Positions 1 through 10,945 are shown, counted from the stretch's first letter. The stretch is 64,000 nucleotides of DNA from Polytrichum commune (GCA_950295325.1 OX485807.1:48266440-48330439); one strand, 5' to 3'. The notes: generated from the letters alone by a model not told the origin. Program-made: numbers and translations.

Positions 1-446
1 GCGGCGATGCAGTGGTGGAGAAACTTTCTGACTTGGCCGCCAGAGTCCTCGTCCGCCGCGTGGGAGATAGTTAGAATGTTTTTGATTATGATGGGGGTGT
101 ATCTGTTGTGGAGAGGTGCGTTGTGCATCTCGCGGCTCTCGGCAAGCACGATGCCGTGCACGAGCTTGACAATGCTCATGCGGCCAGCGGGGATGCGTTC
201 CCTCTCCAAGAGGAATTGCAGTAGGTTGTAGACTCGCTCCGCATGCGAGGCATGGAAGCGAGCGAGTTGCATTGCCATCAACACCATCACCTCGACGTCG
301 TCGTCGGTTAGGGTGGCCAGGCGGTGAAGTCGGGAGTATAATTTTTCTCGCACCCGCTGTTCTTGTGGGGTGACGAACTCCGCGACGTCCAAGAAGGTCT
401 CTCGGAGGAGCATGTCGTCCATTCTTTGCTGGCCCGCATGCTCCAT
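1..446 (-). CDS. Unrecognised protein, 5' part, runs off left edge
   Basis: An open minus-strand frame begins at an ATG at 446 (second ATG at 422) and stays open to the window edge, about 148 codons with no stop. An in-frame TGA lies about 20 codons upstream of the first ATG. The stretch is GC-rich compared with its surroundings, and the predicted protein is helical, rich in Leu, Arg and Glu and without Cys clusters. It includes MDDMLLRETFLDVAEF and further on LLERERIPAGRMSIVKLVHG. There is no signal peptide or membrane span. Composition and the long open frame suggest real coding sequence. The overlapping plus-strand frames read as antisense shadows. I do not recognise the family. It could be a host gene or an element-encoded protein; the part beyond the window would decide. 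Confidence 0.5.
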   Translation of the reverse strand, partial: MEHAGQQRMDDMLLRETFLDVAEFVTPQEQRVREKLYSRLHRLATLTDDDVEVMVLMAMQLARFHASHAERVYNLLQFLLERERIPAGRMSIVKLVHGIVLAESREMHNAPLHNRYTPIIIKNILTISHAADEDSGGQVRKFLHHCIA

Positions 447-589
447 GGACCCGAGATGAATAAGAACCACGACGACGAGTTCAGAGGCGACTTGAATGAA
501 TCAATGACGTGCTGTTTTAATCCTCTGACTTTGGAGGAGGGTAGCTTGTAAGCTTTGTTTGCTTAATTGAATGCGTTGATTAGGCTGCT
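447..589. other. Upstream region of the left-edge gene
   Basis: Short gap between the minus-strand reading frame and the R1 repeat. I see no clear TATA box or other site. Confidence 0.4.
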
Positions 590-624
590 CTCCACCATGC
601 AGATACACAATTAACTCGTTAAGA

Positions 625-832
625 GTAGAGAGAACGAGCACGTCAAAGAAAGAGAATAAGCACGTCAAAGAGAGAACGAGCACGTCAAACAGAGAGCGCA
701 CCCGTCAGAGAAAGATCGCGCGCCCGTCAGCAAGCGAGCGTGAGCCCGTCAAAGAGAGCGCGAGAGAGCGCGAGCACTTCAATGGGAGCGTGAGCACGTC
801 AGCGAGAACGCGCTAGCACGTCAGAGACATAG
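625..832 (+). repeat. ACGTCA minisatellite in R1 copy A
   Basis: About ten degenerate units of roughly 18-22 bp follow the pattern GAGAGCGAGCACGTCAAA. The matching stretch in copy B is 10763-10944. CpG content is high for this window. Confidence 0.75.
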
Positions 833-891
833 CAAAAATGGCACCTGTCCGTGGACGGGGCGGATAGTAATATCGCGTTAACCTAGGGTTT

Positions 892-1265
892 ACTCGGTAA
901 ATAATTCTAGAAGCATCAATTGACGAGGGTTTCCGTTAGTGGATGAATGTTTTAACGCGTTTTCATCCACTAACGAAGATGTTAACTTGGTGATTATCTC
1001 CAGAAACTTCAGACGAAACAGACTTCATCCATTCAGGAAGCCCTAGAGGATGAATATCATACATCGCGTATCATCCATTTCGCGATGCCTTGAAGATTTC
1101 AACTCGGTAATTAAATGTAGAACAATGAAGTGACATGCTTTCGGAGCATCCAATTAGCGTTAGGGGATGGATATTGTAGAGCTAGTTCACATCCATCTAG
1201 TAAACCATAGTTAATTGTCTTAGATCTCGTTTTCATCCATCTAGTAAGCCATAGTAGGTAATTGT
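892..1265 (+). repeat. Tandem palindromic units, R1 copy A
   Basis: Units begin with ACTCGGTAAWTAA-like sequence at 892, 985 and 1102. Each carries GGATGAAT or GGATGGAT followed after 15-25 bp by its reverse complement. The best hairpin is 935-974: GTTAGTGGATGAA pairs perfectly with TTCATCCACTAAC. At 1190-1265 a shorter unit, CATCCATCTAGTAA..CATAG, is repeated twice. Confidence 0.7.
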
Positions 1266-2015
1266 CTTAGAACTCGTTCTCTTACAAGGATGCATTGACA
1301 AGGACCCCTTTGATATTTGCACCTGGTTTATTATTGTGGTGTTTATGGTGGACCATTAATTCATTGGCTCTAAATTATCTTGATAGCATGGGTGCGTGGC
1401 ATATTAATAATCCTTTAAAAAGCACCTACCATTAATGATGTGCCCAATTTAATAGGTCCGCTTCGTTAATGAGAACTATAACTTATTTGCACACACAAAA
1501 AAGGGCCATAAGAAAAGTTGAGTTAGGAACACTTACGGGCATGATCTATGAAATGTTTCCAACAGAAATTCATACCGCTCTATGAAAGTCATGGCAACGG
1601 GACATAGTGTTACTATAAAGTATTGGGACTAGGAGATTAATTTATTATTCCAAAGCTAATATTATTCAACACAATTTGTTGATTAATATAAATACTCACT
1701 ATGAATAAATTTTTGTACATGCGAAGGACTAGGAATACAAGTCATATTGTGGCATGGTTATCCCATTTTCCGTTTTTAAAACTAAGTCGAGTTGTCTCTT
1801 ACCAAAAACATGGTGACCACCAAGCGTTAATCAACTATGGACATATAAGATTCCATGTCACTTCACATCCTTGTTTTGGGCATGCTCACTCAAGGGAACT
1901 TTTATTTTTGGTGACCTTGTGTATAACTAAGTGGGACCGCCATTCATGTTTCAACCAATACAAGTTTTTAGAAAGTGGCGGTCATGGGCATCAAGTCAAT
2001 AATGTAAAGAAGCCC

Positions 2016-3905
2016 TTATTGGAAACCAAGACAAAGTTCTATGCACATACTATATTTGTTTATGAAGTCTTGGGATCGAACCCCAAAGGGTTTGGCTAAA
2101 ATGTGAGACATGTTTGAAATCCTATTTGAAGTGTTGTAAGGTGCTTCTCGCTTCGGCTTTTGATATATAATTATTTTCGAATTCATGTCACATGGAACTC
2201 TTCTAATGGTGAACACCCACTCCAATCCCACGTGCAAATTAAACCACTATATTAAACAAGTTGGGACTTTAACTCAAATTTGGGACTTTTTCAAGGACCA
2301 TTGGGAACCCATTGGGAACATCAGAATATGGAAAGGGTTTGAAAAAATTAAAAAATAAACAAAATAAACAAAATAACAAACCCGCAAATGATTGACAATA
2401 GGCTCCCAAGTGACCATAACACACTGGATGATGGGATCTTGGCTCCTTTAGGTGGGGGGATTCATTCGACAACACATGAGCACAAATGAGCATTTTGACC
2501 TTCACCAGGTTGGTCTCTTAAGTCATTCTTTGATGTATTAACTCTCGTCAACTTAGTTTGCCCTTGTTGTTTGAACGAATAACAATTGATGGAGAGTTCA
2601 ATGTACTCTCCATCAACTAGGGTTTATTCAGAAACAATTGTCGGTTTCAGTACTCTTAACTACTCTAAAATGCGTTAAACTAGTGACTGTCCACAGTAAT
2701 GTTCGACTCTAAGAGTACTGTCTACTACATCACATTGTTATTCCCAGCAATTTTATCAAGAAAGAATTTGAGCCTTAGAAATAGTATGATAATCTAGCCA
2801 TTTGAATTGAATTATTACTAAAATAGTCTGAACACGTGGTGTTCAACTGTAGTGGGGTCTTGATGAAAAGACACATTCATCACATTCTCTATTTCGTATA
2901 ACTCCTCCACCCTATTCCTTGAGAACTTCCTACAAGTGGTTGTAATTCCGGCATTTATCTCCGACCCCAAAATGATAATGTGACGTCCATAATCTCCATT
3001 GACTCTATTTTGGATACAACCTGACCTAGTGACAACATCTGCACTATTCTTTGAGAACAGAAACAAAGACTTTACAGTCTGCCCTCTGTTATCAATATTT
3101 TTTCTACTCCCTACTTGGGGAGAGTACAAAGACGTGAATTTGCCTGAATGTCTACTCCCCTCTTTGTATATTTGCCCTCTGTATCTATTAACTTACTATT
3201 ATATTATGTAATATCATACAAAATAAGTTATCATATAGAACTTTAGAGAAATGCCCACTTAGAATCTCAGGATATTGATTGCAAGATCCTCTTAAATCTT
3301 GTCAATTCAGTTTACCCTAGTTGCTTTGACCAGAGTGCACAAAAATTGCATTCTTGAGAGTGTTGTTACTTTTAGATTTGTAGGTCAAATTGCAGCATGA
3401 GAAGGTGCTGGAAAGGTGATATCAATGTAGTCGTTTTGTTGAATTTTTGACATCTAACAAGGGGCTTACGGAGTTTTATCTCTGGAATTCTGAGAGTCAT
3501 GTTTTGACTTTTGTCCATAGACTGTGTGTCCCTGTGGTGTACATTATATCTTCAAAGTCTTTAGTTTTGTTGTATTGACAAAGTCAAGTTGAGGCATGGC
3601 AACGTATTAGCGACAAAGCTCTAACATTGTGGGCAAATGTTGAATGTCAAGCGTTGCTTAATTTTACAGTAGTAGTTTAGTTGCATTACGTTTGTAAGTG
3701 TTCCTAATGAGTTTGTGAAATCTTGTATATGTGAAAATGTTGACATTCTTCATGTGTTGAGAAAATTTCCACTATCAATTTTCTTGGTATGGTTCCAAGC
3801 GTGGAGATGCAATTACAATCGGGAACGTTTTGCCATGTAATTGCATTTAGACGTGAACCCTAAACCCACACCCAACATGTTGGCTAGGGCGAAATAACCT
3901 GTTGG
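2016..3905. other. Intergenic, no gene recognised
   Basis: AT-rich sequence with only short open frames. A GGGATCGAACCCC stretch near 2075-2090 resembles a tRNA B box but has no matching A box or cloverleaf. Confidence 0.6.
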
Positions 3906-4281
3906 CTACACTAAATATGTTATTTAGTGTCATACGGTATTATTTATGTCACAATGGTAACTTTAGGATGACACTTCTTGTGAATAAGTGTACAAATATT
4001 GTCATGGATGATGGATGAGTTCATCCATCGGCCAAAACCCTACCTTCTCTTGTCACCGTCGTGTGATGAAATATTGCCATGGATGATTGATTTATGGATG
4101 GAAAATCACTCATTATGTGATAATAATCGTGACACTTTAATGTTATAGTCACAACAAACTCACAAGGAATGACAAATAATGTTGGGTGAACATTTATGTT
4201 GTTGACACTACACCGCGGTGTATAATTAGTATTGAGCAAGACAATTACAATCAACGATCCTACATATCATCTTTAGTGTAG
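3906..4281 (-). mobile_element. MITE of the TAGTGTAG family, copy M1
   Basis: The left end is CTACACTAAATATG with a short palindrome running into TTTAGTGTCA; the right end is ATCATCTTTAGTGTAG. The interior is the reverse complement of 18464-18827 in the same order. Shared markers are GACACTTCTTGTGAATAAG, a GGATGAGTTCATCCAT hairpin, GACAAATAATGTTGGGT and TATTGAGCAAGACAATTA. It is about 376 bp and non-coding. The superfamily is not decided. Confidence 0.7.
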
Positions 4282-4389
4282 GACTTGAAAGGCAAGGCTG
4301 CAATCATCCAACAAGAAACTGGTATATAGGTTGGTCAGTCCTCCTCTGTCATGTAGAGGTGTTGAATATGGGTATCTCCTTGCAAACAA

Positions 4390-4640
4390 ATTTGGTTTGG
4401 GTGTTGAATACACTAGACATTGTACTTGGTGTCATAAGATTGTTATGACATTGTGGTAACTTTTGTAATGACACTTCTTATATGTTAGTTATAAATATTG
4501 TCATTCAAATGTACTTTTAGTTCATCCACTTTGGTATTTAATACATCCAAACATTTCTAAAATGAATTATTGTCATCAATGGTGAAAATTTGGATGGAAA
4601 ATCACTTAGTAAAATATTGAGGTCTTAAAGCCTTTCTTTT
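4390..4640 (-). mobile_element. MITE of the TAGTGTAG family, partial copy M4
   Basis: Repeats the first two thirds of the 3906-4281 element in the same orientation: TTGTGGTAACTTTTGTAATGACACTTCTTA, then TAAATATTGTCAT, then GGATGGAAAATCACTTAGTA. The far end is missing. (Sub-motifs are quoted approximately; the order is what identifies the copy.). Confidence 0.55.
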
Positions 4641-4739
4641 GGTGACACCTATTTTTAATTCTCAAGCGTCAACAAGTGAGTGCCAAAGTGCCATTAAATA
4701 AATCATTGTTACAAGCGATTAATCATATGCGGCAATAAC

Positions 4740-5110
4740 TGTAAATTAGCACCACTTCGACCATTCCCAATAGCGGTGTAAGGGCCACTTCACACACGAG
4801 CCGTGTCCATGTAATGGTGATGGCCCTTGACTCTCATCTAAAGGCCGTACCATGGGTGTTGGATGCTTAAACCCTTGCCTCCAAGGAACCAGTGTACGGG
4901 TTGTCGTGTAAATAGTGATCGTGTGTCACTGCAGCTCGAGTACCAACCACCACTAACAAACAACACTAAAACATAGCAAAGTCACACATAAACAACACAC
5001 CTCGACATGGTTCGCCCCAGTTGGTGTTGGGATATCTATTTTGTGTAAGTCACATGCCCTCAAGTGTGACGTGAGAATGGACTATGTTGAGGGACCACTA
5101 TATATTTAAT
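4740..5110. repeat. Dispersed repeat fragment
   Basis: Motifs around CATGTAATGGTGATGGCCCTTGA recur in related form near 8340-8470, 16880-17400 and 41745-42050. They look like scattered fragments of one interspersed family of unknown type. Confidence 0.4.
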
Positions 5111-5297
5111 TGGTAGGAAAGGAGAGGCAGCCCTACCCCACTCGTTATATACCTTCATGTTTTCTTTTCTTTATTTTCATATTTTTTTGAAGTTTTACAT
5201 TGGTAAGGAACAAAAGAAGAGCATGATGGATCATCTTGGAAGAATAGGGAGGATTCTTGGTGCTTGATTCTTATATCGGGTACTTTCACAGAAAAAA

Positions 5298-5840
5298 ATG
5301 CTCAAGCAAAGAACTTGTGTATCTCATAATACATTCAAGTTTCTTTGTGAGCGAATAGGTCTGTATTTGCAGAGGAAGAGTACATGTATAAGAGAGGCAA
5401 TTGAGAATAGAGTTGCAATGTCATTACAAAGGTTTGGGGCTCAAAATACGTTGTATATCGTTAGAAAGGTACATGGAATGGCTAAAAGAATAATTTTAGA
5501 AGTTATGAGAAATTTTTGTATATTGGTGAGAGTTCATTTGCAAAGCTTTTTAATGCGATTTCCAACTCATGCTCGATCTAGGATTTTAGCACAAGAATTT
5601 TAGGCACTTCATAGAAATTTTTATGTTATCGGAGCCATTGTTGGATTCCACATTCCAAGCCTTGCACTTGTAATTGGTGAGAAAATTACTAATGTCGAAA
5701 GTCATTCCACTTGGCTTTACTACAAGGTAACGTTCACACAAAATGTATAATTTGGGATCACAAATTTGGATGGGTAAGTAGCATGCACGATTCAACCAAC
5801 AAAAGCTGGAAGAGATTACGTAAATTATAAAATTTAACAT
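5298..5840 (+). pseudogene. PIF/Harbinger (HARBI1-like) transposase, degenerate
   Basis: The first frame (5298-5603) reads FKFLCERIGLYLQRKST..REAIENRVAMSLQRFG..NTLYIVRKVHGMAKRIILEVMRNFCILVRVHLQ..., the N-terminal helix-turn-helix region of plant HARBI1/PIF nuclease-type transposases. An in-frame TAG at 5601-5603 interrupts AQEF-ALH. The same frame then gives YVIGAIVGFHIP, which matches the family's first catalytic block (G-A-I-D-G-S-H-I-P) with the catalytic Asp changed to Val. Near 5740 the frame shifts and continues as KCIIWDHKFGWVSSMHDS, matching the block usually ending in SMHDF(N/T)V. The rest is missing. In these transposases the DDE nuclease works with a separate MYB-like protein; none was seen nearby. 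Stop, frameshift and lost Asp show that it is dead. Confidence 0.85.
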
Positions 5841-6289
5841 TTTTAATTAATTGGAGATTGTGCATATCCAATGCGGTTATGAATTTATAACCCATTCAAA
5901 GGTTGTCTAGAGGGTTTAGAAGGTTATCAAAGAAATTGAAATTTTAATGGATTTCTACTCACACATGTTGTGGATTAGAGGGTCTAACAACACGGGCGCG
6001 AGAATCTAAACACATTCGAGGCAAATACCTTAATATGGCATAGAAACTAGATGTTCCTAAGCCCTTATGTTTGTTACCACTAAGGATATCTTCTACCTAA
6101 GGGTCCTTTCCTCCCCACACAGTCCTTCATAATCCAAAGAAGAATTGGAAGAAAGAAAGATAATGGCAGTTTTCACCAACGAGATAAATCATCCATGTTA
6201 CATCTTCGTAGGAAGTGTAAGAGGGGGATCGTGTATTGCCTATGTTTGAGTGGTGCACCCTTGTGAGTAAGTGGCAAAAATTGAAACCT
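5841..6289. other. Intergenic, nothing recognised
   Basis: AT-rich sequence without a supported gene. It may include the eroded 3' part of the Harbinger element, but I see no terminal inverted repeats. Confidence 0.5.
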
Positions 6290-6450
6290 TGGACGAAGAT
6301 GATTGGGGCTTCATATTTTCCACCTCAGGTTTGTAGACAACAATGTGCATGATGTATTTGATAGCATAAATGGTGACATTCTCCATGAGAGTTTTGATTG
6401 TGCTTCTAGGGATGTCAAGATCAAGGGAATGCTTGATGGAGGGTTGATGT
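6290..6450 (-). pseudogene. LINE 3'-terminal coding remnant
   Basis: Minus-strand residues ..SLDLDIPRSTIKTLMENVTIYAIKYI... align with the end of the LINE at 29422-30190 (NLKIPKTSIKTLMKNIHQNAIKYL) and with the copy ending near 15300. Only the last 40 or so codons survive. Confidence 0.65.
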
Positions 6451-7199
6451 ACAGTAGGGTCCAAAAATATTTTGAATTTTTTGCCAGGAGTTTAATGAGG
6501 ATGAAAACTACAAACTTTGAAAACCTCTTGTAGGCTCGAAAATTCGTCAAGTCCCAACCCATAGATTGTGGTGCAGAGATCATAGAGTCTACTTTGACGA
6601 TATGAAAAAATTTCATTACAAAACTAGAAATTCATACATTTAAAAAAATCATAATATAGTATCTACTATTTAGTGCTACCATCTCTTGTTGAAATAATTG
6701 TTTGCATTCAATCAGGCATAATTCTGATTTGAGTTTGGAATTGCTCCAAAGATTTGGTATCCCATATTCATTATAGTATAGATTGTCTTGCCTACGTAAT
6801 TACAAACCTAAGAATCAAATATTTGCTCTATTTTCATAATCATGAAAACTAACATTTTTCCCAATAATTCCTTGCTAGTTTTTATTTGTATAAAGATAGA
6901 ATATGTGTACATTTTGCAATCTTATAAAACAATTTACCTTTATCAAAGCCACCCAAGTAGGATAGTAGTGTCACACGTACCATTGGCAAGATAACACTAC
7001 ATTGTCAAGAGGCCTAGGAAAGTTAAGTGGGTGTCACATATGATAATTGTCAACATGACACTATTTTGAAAGAATTTAACGTCAATTAATTTCTATTCAC
7101 ACATGATAATATATATGTCAATAACATATTAATTATAAATTATAAATAGTAACTACACATCTTCAATGAAGATGTCACCTGGACATTCTGTATTCTTTT
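6451..7199. other. Intergenic, nothing recognised
   Basis: AT-rich. Short stretches with TAGTGTCAC and GTGTCACATATGATAA near 6965-7060 may be eroded MITE pieces. No gene is supported. Confidence 0.5.
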
Positions 7200-8953
7200 C
7201 CCATTTGCAGATATGTATTGTAGCACTACAATAATCCACTCCAAACAAACTATTGATCTTCCTTATTTGAAGGAGATCAAAGAAAGAAAGAACATTAGTT
7301 GATTTACCAACGTGAATTTGAGACCGTTGCCCTGTTCTTTTTCAAGAGTGCCCTTGATACAAGGACAAGTTTACAGTCCATCTTGCAATAGGCGGGCCCT
7401 AGGTATGGGTGCGAAAAGAGGGGAGGGGGCAAGTTAGTCCTATGGTGATACTACCGGTGTTTGTTTGTTATCAAGTGTTGTTTCATATTATTTAGGATGA
7501 GGCACATGAGATACTTGATTGTTATTTCCTGTATGTTGTGCATGGATAGTTTTAATTGATGGCATACGTACATGTAGATTTTCAAGTTTCTCAATTCTAT
7601 TTGTGTGTATGATGACTCTCACTCCTACATTACGTGTTGTACATGGATTGACTTTCCACCATTGTGCACAAATTCGTTTGATGAATGGGTTATATTATTC
7701 TATGTTGGTTTGGATGGGTTGGTTGATGGATCTATGATGCATATAGGTCAGGTGCAGGCATTAAGGGTCCGGTTTGATCCATGGTGGCTCCTTGGATGTG
7801 GATGATGTCCATGCATAAGTTAACTAGGCATGTACATTTAGTGGTGTTGCATGTGCATTGTAGTACCTACAGTAGGATGTCATGAGGTGCGTCATGTTTT
7901 GTACCTGTGTTGGTGAGTGTGTAATGTTGTGTGTATTTGCAAGATCTTAGTAGGTTGGTTGATGTATATGTGTGCAACTTCCATTCCATAACATTCTACT
8001 ATAGGCTCTATAGGTTTGTCATTCAACTCACAATTGTACCTTCCCCTCAATGTAGCACTTCAATGAGGTCATCTAAGCTCACCATGGGATCTAGTCAATA
8101 TGCTCACCTTTGTGTCGATTCAGATAGAATCAATGCACCACGAATAAATCTCGGATTGTGTGTGGACCATCAACCTCTTATTCTACGACATAAACAACAT
8201 TGACATTTCTTTAAATACTGTTATGTTACCCTACTCCAAAATTTTAGCTTGAATTTGTAGTTTTCTTTCCCTCTTTCCACCTTTATTTTTGGGTTCAAAT
8301 AACACACATCTTGCATACACGCACTCCGTTTGTCCCTCAAGTGTAATGTGAAGCGAACTTGGATAGGCTCCGCCTTTTCCACCAATGAGAATGTTTGAAG
8401 TGTGATGGTCACGGGCATTCTGTCCCGTGTGTGAAGTGCCCCTAAGTCACCTATATAATGCCTATTCTGGCAGTGCAAAATAACAATAAAGGTAGAGGAT
8501 GTTATAACCAACAACCCACCCAAACCGCAACCCTAATATGCATGCCTCTTAATCATGTAATTAGAATACACCTTCAACTGTTTGAATGTCTCTAGCGCAA
8601 AGTGGGGGCAATTTCAAGATAGTGTAGGGATGGATCTAGGCTAGCTTTGGATTGTAGGTAAGGGTGGGTTGCTTGTGTGTATTGTTAAGGTCATGCATGC
8701 AAGAGTTATAAGGGTTTAATTTATTTACTTATTAGATGGAGTGTTGGTGTCAATTTCGGGAATAGTTTGGGCAAAGGGTAGGGGCGATTTTAGGCAAACA
8801 ACATGGGCGGTTTTGGGCAAGTGTTCGGGTAGTCTTTGGAAATTGTTTGCAGTGGGGGGACAAAAAAAAGAAAAAGAAAAAGTTAGGCAAGGATCTAGGA
8901 AACTAAGGTTAATGACTTCAAAACTTTGTACTATTTTCAAAACTGTAAGTTAG
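7200..8953 (-). repeat. R2 block, copy A, inverted relative to 14460-17010
   Basis: 7200-8300 is the reverse complement of 14460-15570. 8340-8953 is the reverse complement of 16390-17000. Both segments are inverted, yet they keep the same left-to-right order in the two places, so this is not one simple inverted duplication. Indels and scattered substitutions separate the copies. Confidence 0.8.
7300..7980 (-). pseudogene. RLE-type LINE C-terminus, degenerate (copy A)
   Basis: This is the minus-strand counterpart of the LINE remnant at 14730-15330. Reading leftward from about 7980 it shows the CATATACATCAACCAACCTA segment, the Thr/Cys-rich region and the 3' end near 7400 (CAAGTTTACAGTCCATCTTG side). 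Frames are broken by indels. Its identity rests on nucleotide collinearity with the better preserved copy. Confidence 0.6.
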
Positions 8954-9790
8954 CACTCCCCTCGATCGTGACTCAATGTGATAATAACAACAAAATTTCT
9001 AAACTAATAATCTAATCTAAAGCATCAAATATCAAATTCCCAAGACTTGGAAACTCACCCCGAGGTGAGTGTCAAAGTCTAATCTTCCTAAGATTAATTA
9101 CCTCTCTAGTGTCTTAGTGAACTAATGATCATAAGGTTCTTTTTATGTTTTTAGCAAATCCCCAAAAAGGTTGAGGACATACCTTCGCCGCGCTCCCTCC
9201 TCAAAACAAAGTGCATAATTGAAATATGCAATTCATTCCAAGGAAATAAACAAAATGAACTAAACTAGTAAATAACAAAAATCACAAGTCTAAGTAAGAC
9301 ACTTATCATGAGTCACTCGCTCATTCCCTTCTCCTACGATGTTGCCTCCAAGTCTTCCATAATCGCCTCCAAGTCTTCTCTAATCTCGCTTCACTCCCGG
9401 CGGACGCACCATTTATGTGAGGCCAAACCACCCACCCTTAAGCGTCCTAGTCCGGGTGAGGGAATGGGTATCACATTCATGTTCACATAGCTCCCTCTTA
9501 CCAACTTCACAAAACTCCAATTCGATTCCCATCAATTTTTACACACCAATTTATTTCATAATAAGAGTACAAGCATTGAAAAATGCTCTTCTTTATTTAT
9601 CCCCTTCTTTCTACACTAAGTTATACACCAACCCTCATCTTACCACCAACAGTTCATCCCCCTAATCTACCCTCTAATGGTGGAGTCAAATCAACATAAT
9701 GCCCTTGGACTTTGGCCGGTTGTCCTTGGCCATACCTGGCCCCTACCCAGCCCAGTCCGGTCCTACACACGGTCCCATGGCTAACTGAAT
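8954..9790. other. Intergenic, C-rich toward its end
   Basis: No gene recognised. CCTCCAAGTCTTC is repeated at about 9347 and 9366. Composition shifts to C-rich from about 9640. Confidence 0.5.
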
Positions 9791-10160
9791 ATGTAGCCCC
9801 TTCGGCCTCCCAACAACTTAACTAACTGACTTGTAGCCACATTCGGCCTCGGCCAACAACTTTCCCTAGATTAATCTGTAGCCACCTTCGGCCTCCCAGT
9901 AGTTCCAACTAATTGCAACTGTAGCCACATTCGGCCTCGGCCAGCAACCTTCCCTAGATTAATCTGTAGCCACCTTCGGCCTCCCAGCAGTTCCAACTAA
10001 CTGCAACTGTAGCCACATTCGGCCTCGACCAGCAACCTTCCCTAGATTAATCTGTAGCCACCTTCGGCCTCCCAGCAACTTAAACTAACTGACATGTAGC
10101 CACATTCGGCCTCGGCCAGCAACCTTCCCTAGATTAATCTGTAGCCACCTTTGGCCTCCT
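9791..10160 (+). repeat. 88-bp tandem repeat array
   Basis: The landmark CTGTAGCCACCTTCGGCCTC starts at about 9791 (variant), 9876, 9964, 10052 and 10139, spacings of 85, 88, 88 and 87 bp. Each unit holds two related halves, one with TGTAGCCACCTTCGGCCTCC and one with TGTAGCCACATTCGGCCTCG, so the array grew from a unit of about 44 bp. Confidence 0.9.
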
Positions 10161-10555
10161 TGAGCTCCTCCATCGCTCCACACGAAAAAACCAAGAAAAG
10201 AGAGAGAGAAAGGAGAGAGATACTTGCAAAAACCCCAAGAGAGCTTAGCCCCTCCTTCCTCCTACTTAGTAGGAACTTATCTTATCCACTAACCCCTTAC
10301 CCCCTAAACCAACACCATGGGTCCCAAAACCCCGAGGCCCTCCCCCTTGCCTCTCAAACACCACTCTCTTAACCAAAGCACTCCCTAATGCCGCTAAGCT
10401 TCTAACTAACCACACAAAATAAGCTTAAGGCCTAAACATAAACCCACACCAAGCCTCACTCTTTTTATAATTTTGATTGTTTCAATAACACTCCAAATGC
10501 AATTCTAAGTAAATTCTAAGCATAAAACAAATATGAGCAACCATTTTGGGCTCAT
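10161..10555. other. Low-complexity intergenic stretch
   Basis: A GA-rich tract (10195-10225) is followed by C-rich DNA. A 73-codon frame is low in complexity and not convincing. Confidence 0.5.
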
Positions 10556-10590
10556 ATCTCCACCATGCAAATTCACAATTAACTCGTTAA

Positions 10591-10754
10591 AACACCATAT
10601 TCGAAATTTTGGGAAAATTCCATGATTTTGGGAAAATACAGGTGAGGTTGAGTCGACCTAAAATGTACCCACTGGGTACATTTTAGGTCGACTCCACCTA
10701 AACTGTCATCAAATTGGGAGACTGGAAATCTCCCAAAATTTCGAATATGGTGTT
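10591..10754 (+). mobile_element. MITE-like foldback element with TTAA target duplication
   Basis: The terminal inverted repeats begin AACACCATATTCGAAATTTT and the right end is its near-perfect reverse complement. TTAA flanks both sides (10587-10590 and 10755-10758), and copy A shows the uninterrupted site CTCGTTAAGAG at about 618-628. In the centre 10651-10670 and 10674-10693 form a perfect 20-bp palindrome with a 3-nt loop. No coding capacity. TTAA duplication is typical of piggyBac and Kolobok groups, but because TTAA is itself a palindrome, a TA duplication (Tc1/mariner, Stowaway) cannot be excluded. Confidence 0.85.
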
Positions 10755-10762
10755 TTAAGAGT

Positions 10763-10944
10763 AGAGAGAGCAAGCATGTCAAAGAGAGAACGAGCACCTC
10801 AAAGTGAGAACGAGCACGTCAGAGAGAGAGAGAGTGAGCATGCCAGAGAGAGAGACCACACCGTCAGAGAGGGAGAGAGAGAGAGAGCGCAATCCCGTCA
10901 AAGAGAGCGCGAAAGAGAGAGAGCACGTCAGAGAGAGCGCTAGA
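10763..10944 (+). repeat. ACGTCA minisatellite in R1 copy B
   Basis: Same degenerate GAGAGAGCGAGCACGTCA units as 625-832, here with longer GA runs. Confidence 0.7.
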
Positions 10945-10945
10945 A

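Larger units (their letters stand above)
590..2015 (+). repeat. R1 dispersed repeat, copy A
   Basis: The block starts at CTCCACCATGCA and ends at CCCTTATTGG. It is collinear with 10556-12300 and with the shorter 12313-12840. Shared landmarks in order are TTAACTCGTTAAGAGTAGAG, an ACGTCA-rich minisatellite, TTAACCTAGGGTTTACTCGG, tandem palindromic units, and a tail with CATGGTGACCACCAAGCGTT. A 132-codon frame in the tail has a counterpart in copy C, but the frame is not conserved in copy B, so I do not treat it as a gene. Copy A lacks the two insertions found in copy B and gives the pre-insertion state. The nature of the family is unknown; no reverse transcriptase, transposase or terminal repeat was seen. 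Confidence 0.8.

Noticed and set aside
1701-2099. 132-codon plus-strand frame
   Set aside because: It lies in the tail of R1; the frame is not kept in copy B and only partly in copy C, and no domain is recognised.
2060-2100. GGGATCGAACCCC as part of a tRNA gene
   Set aside because: No A box or cloverleaf can be drawn around it.
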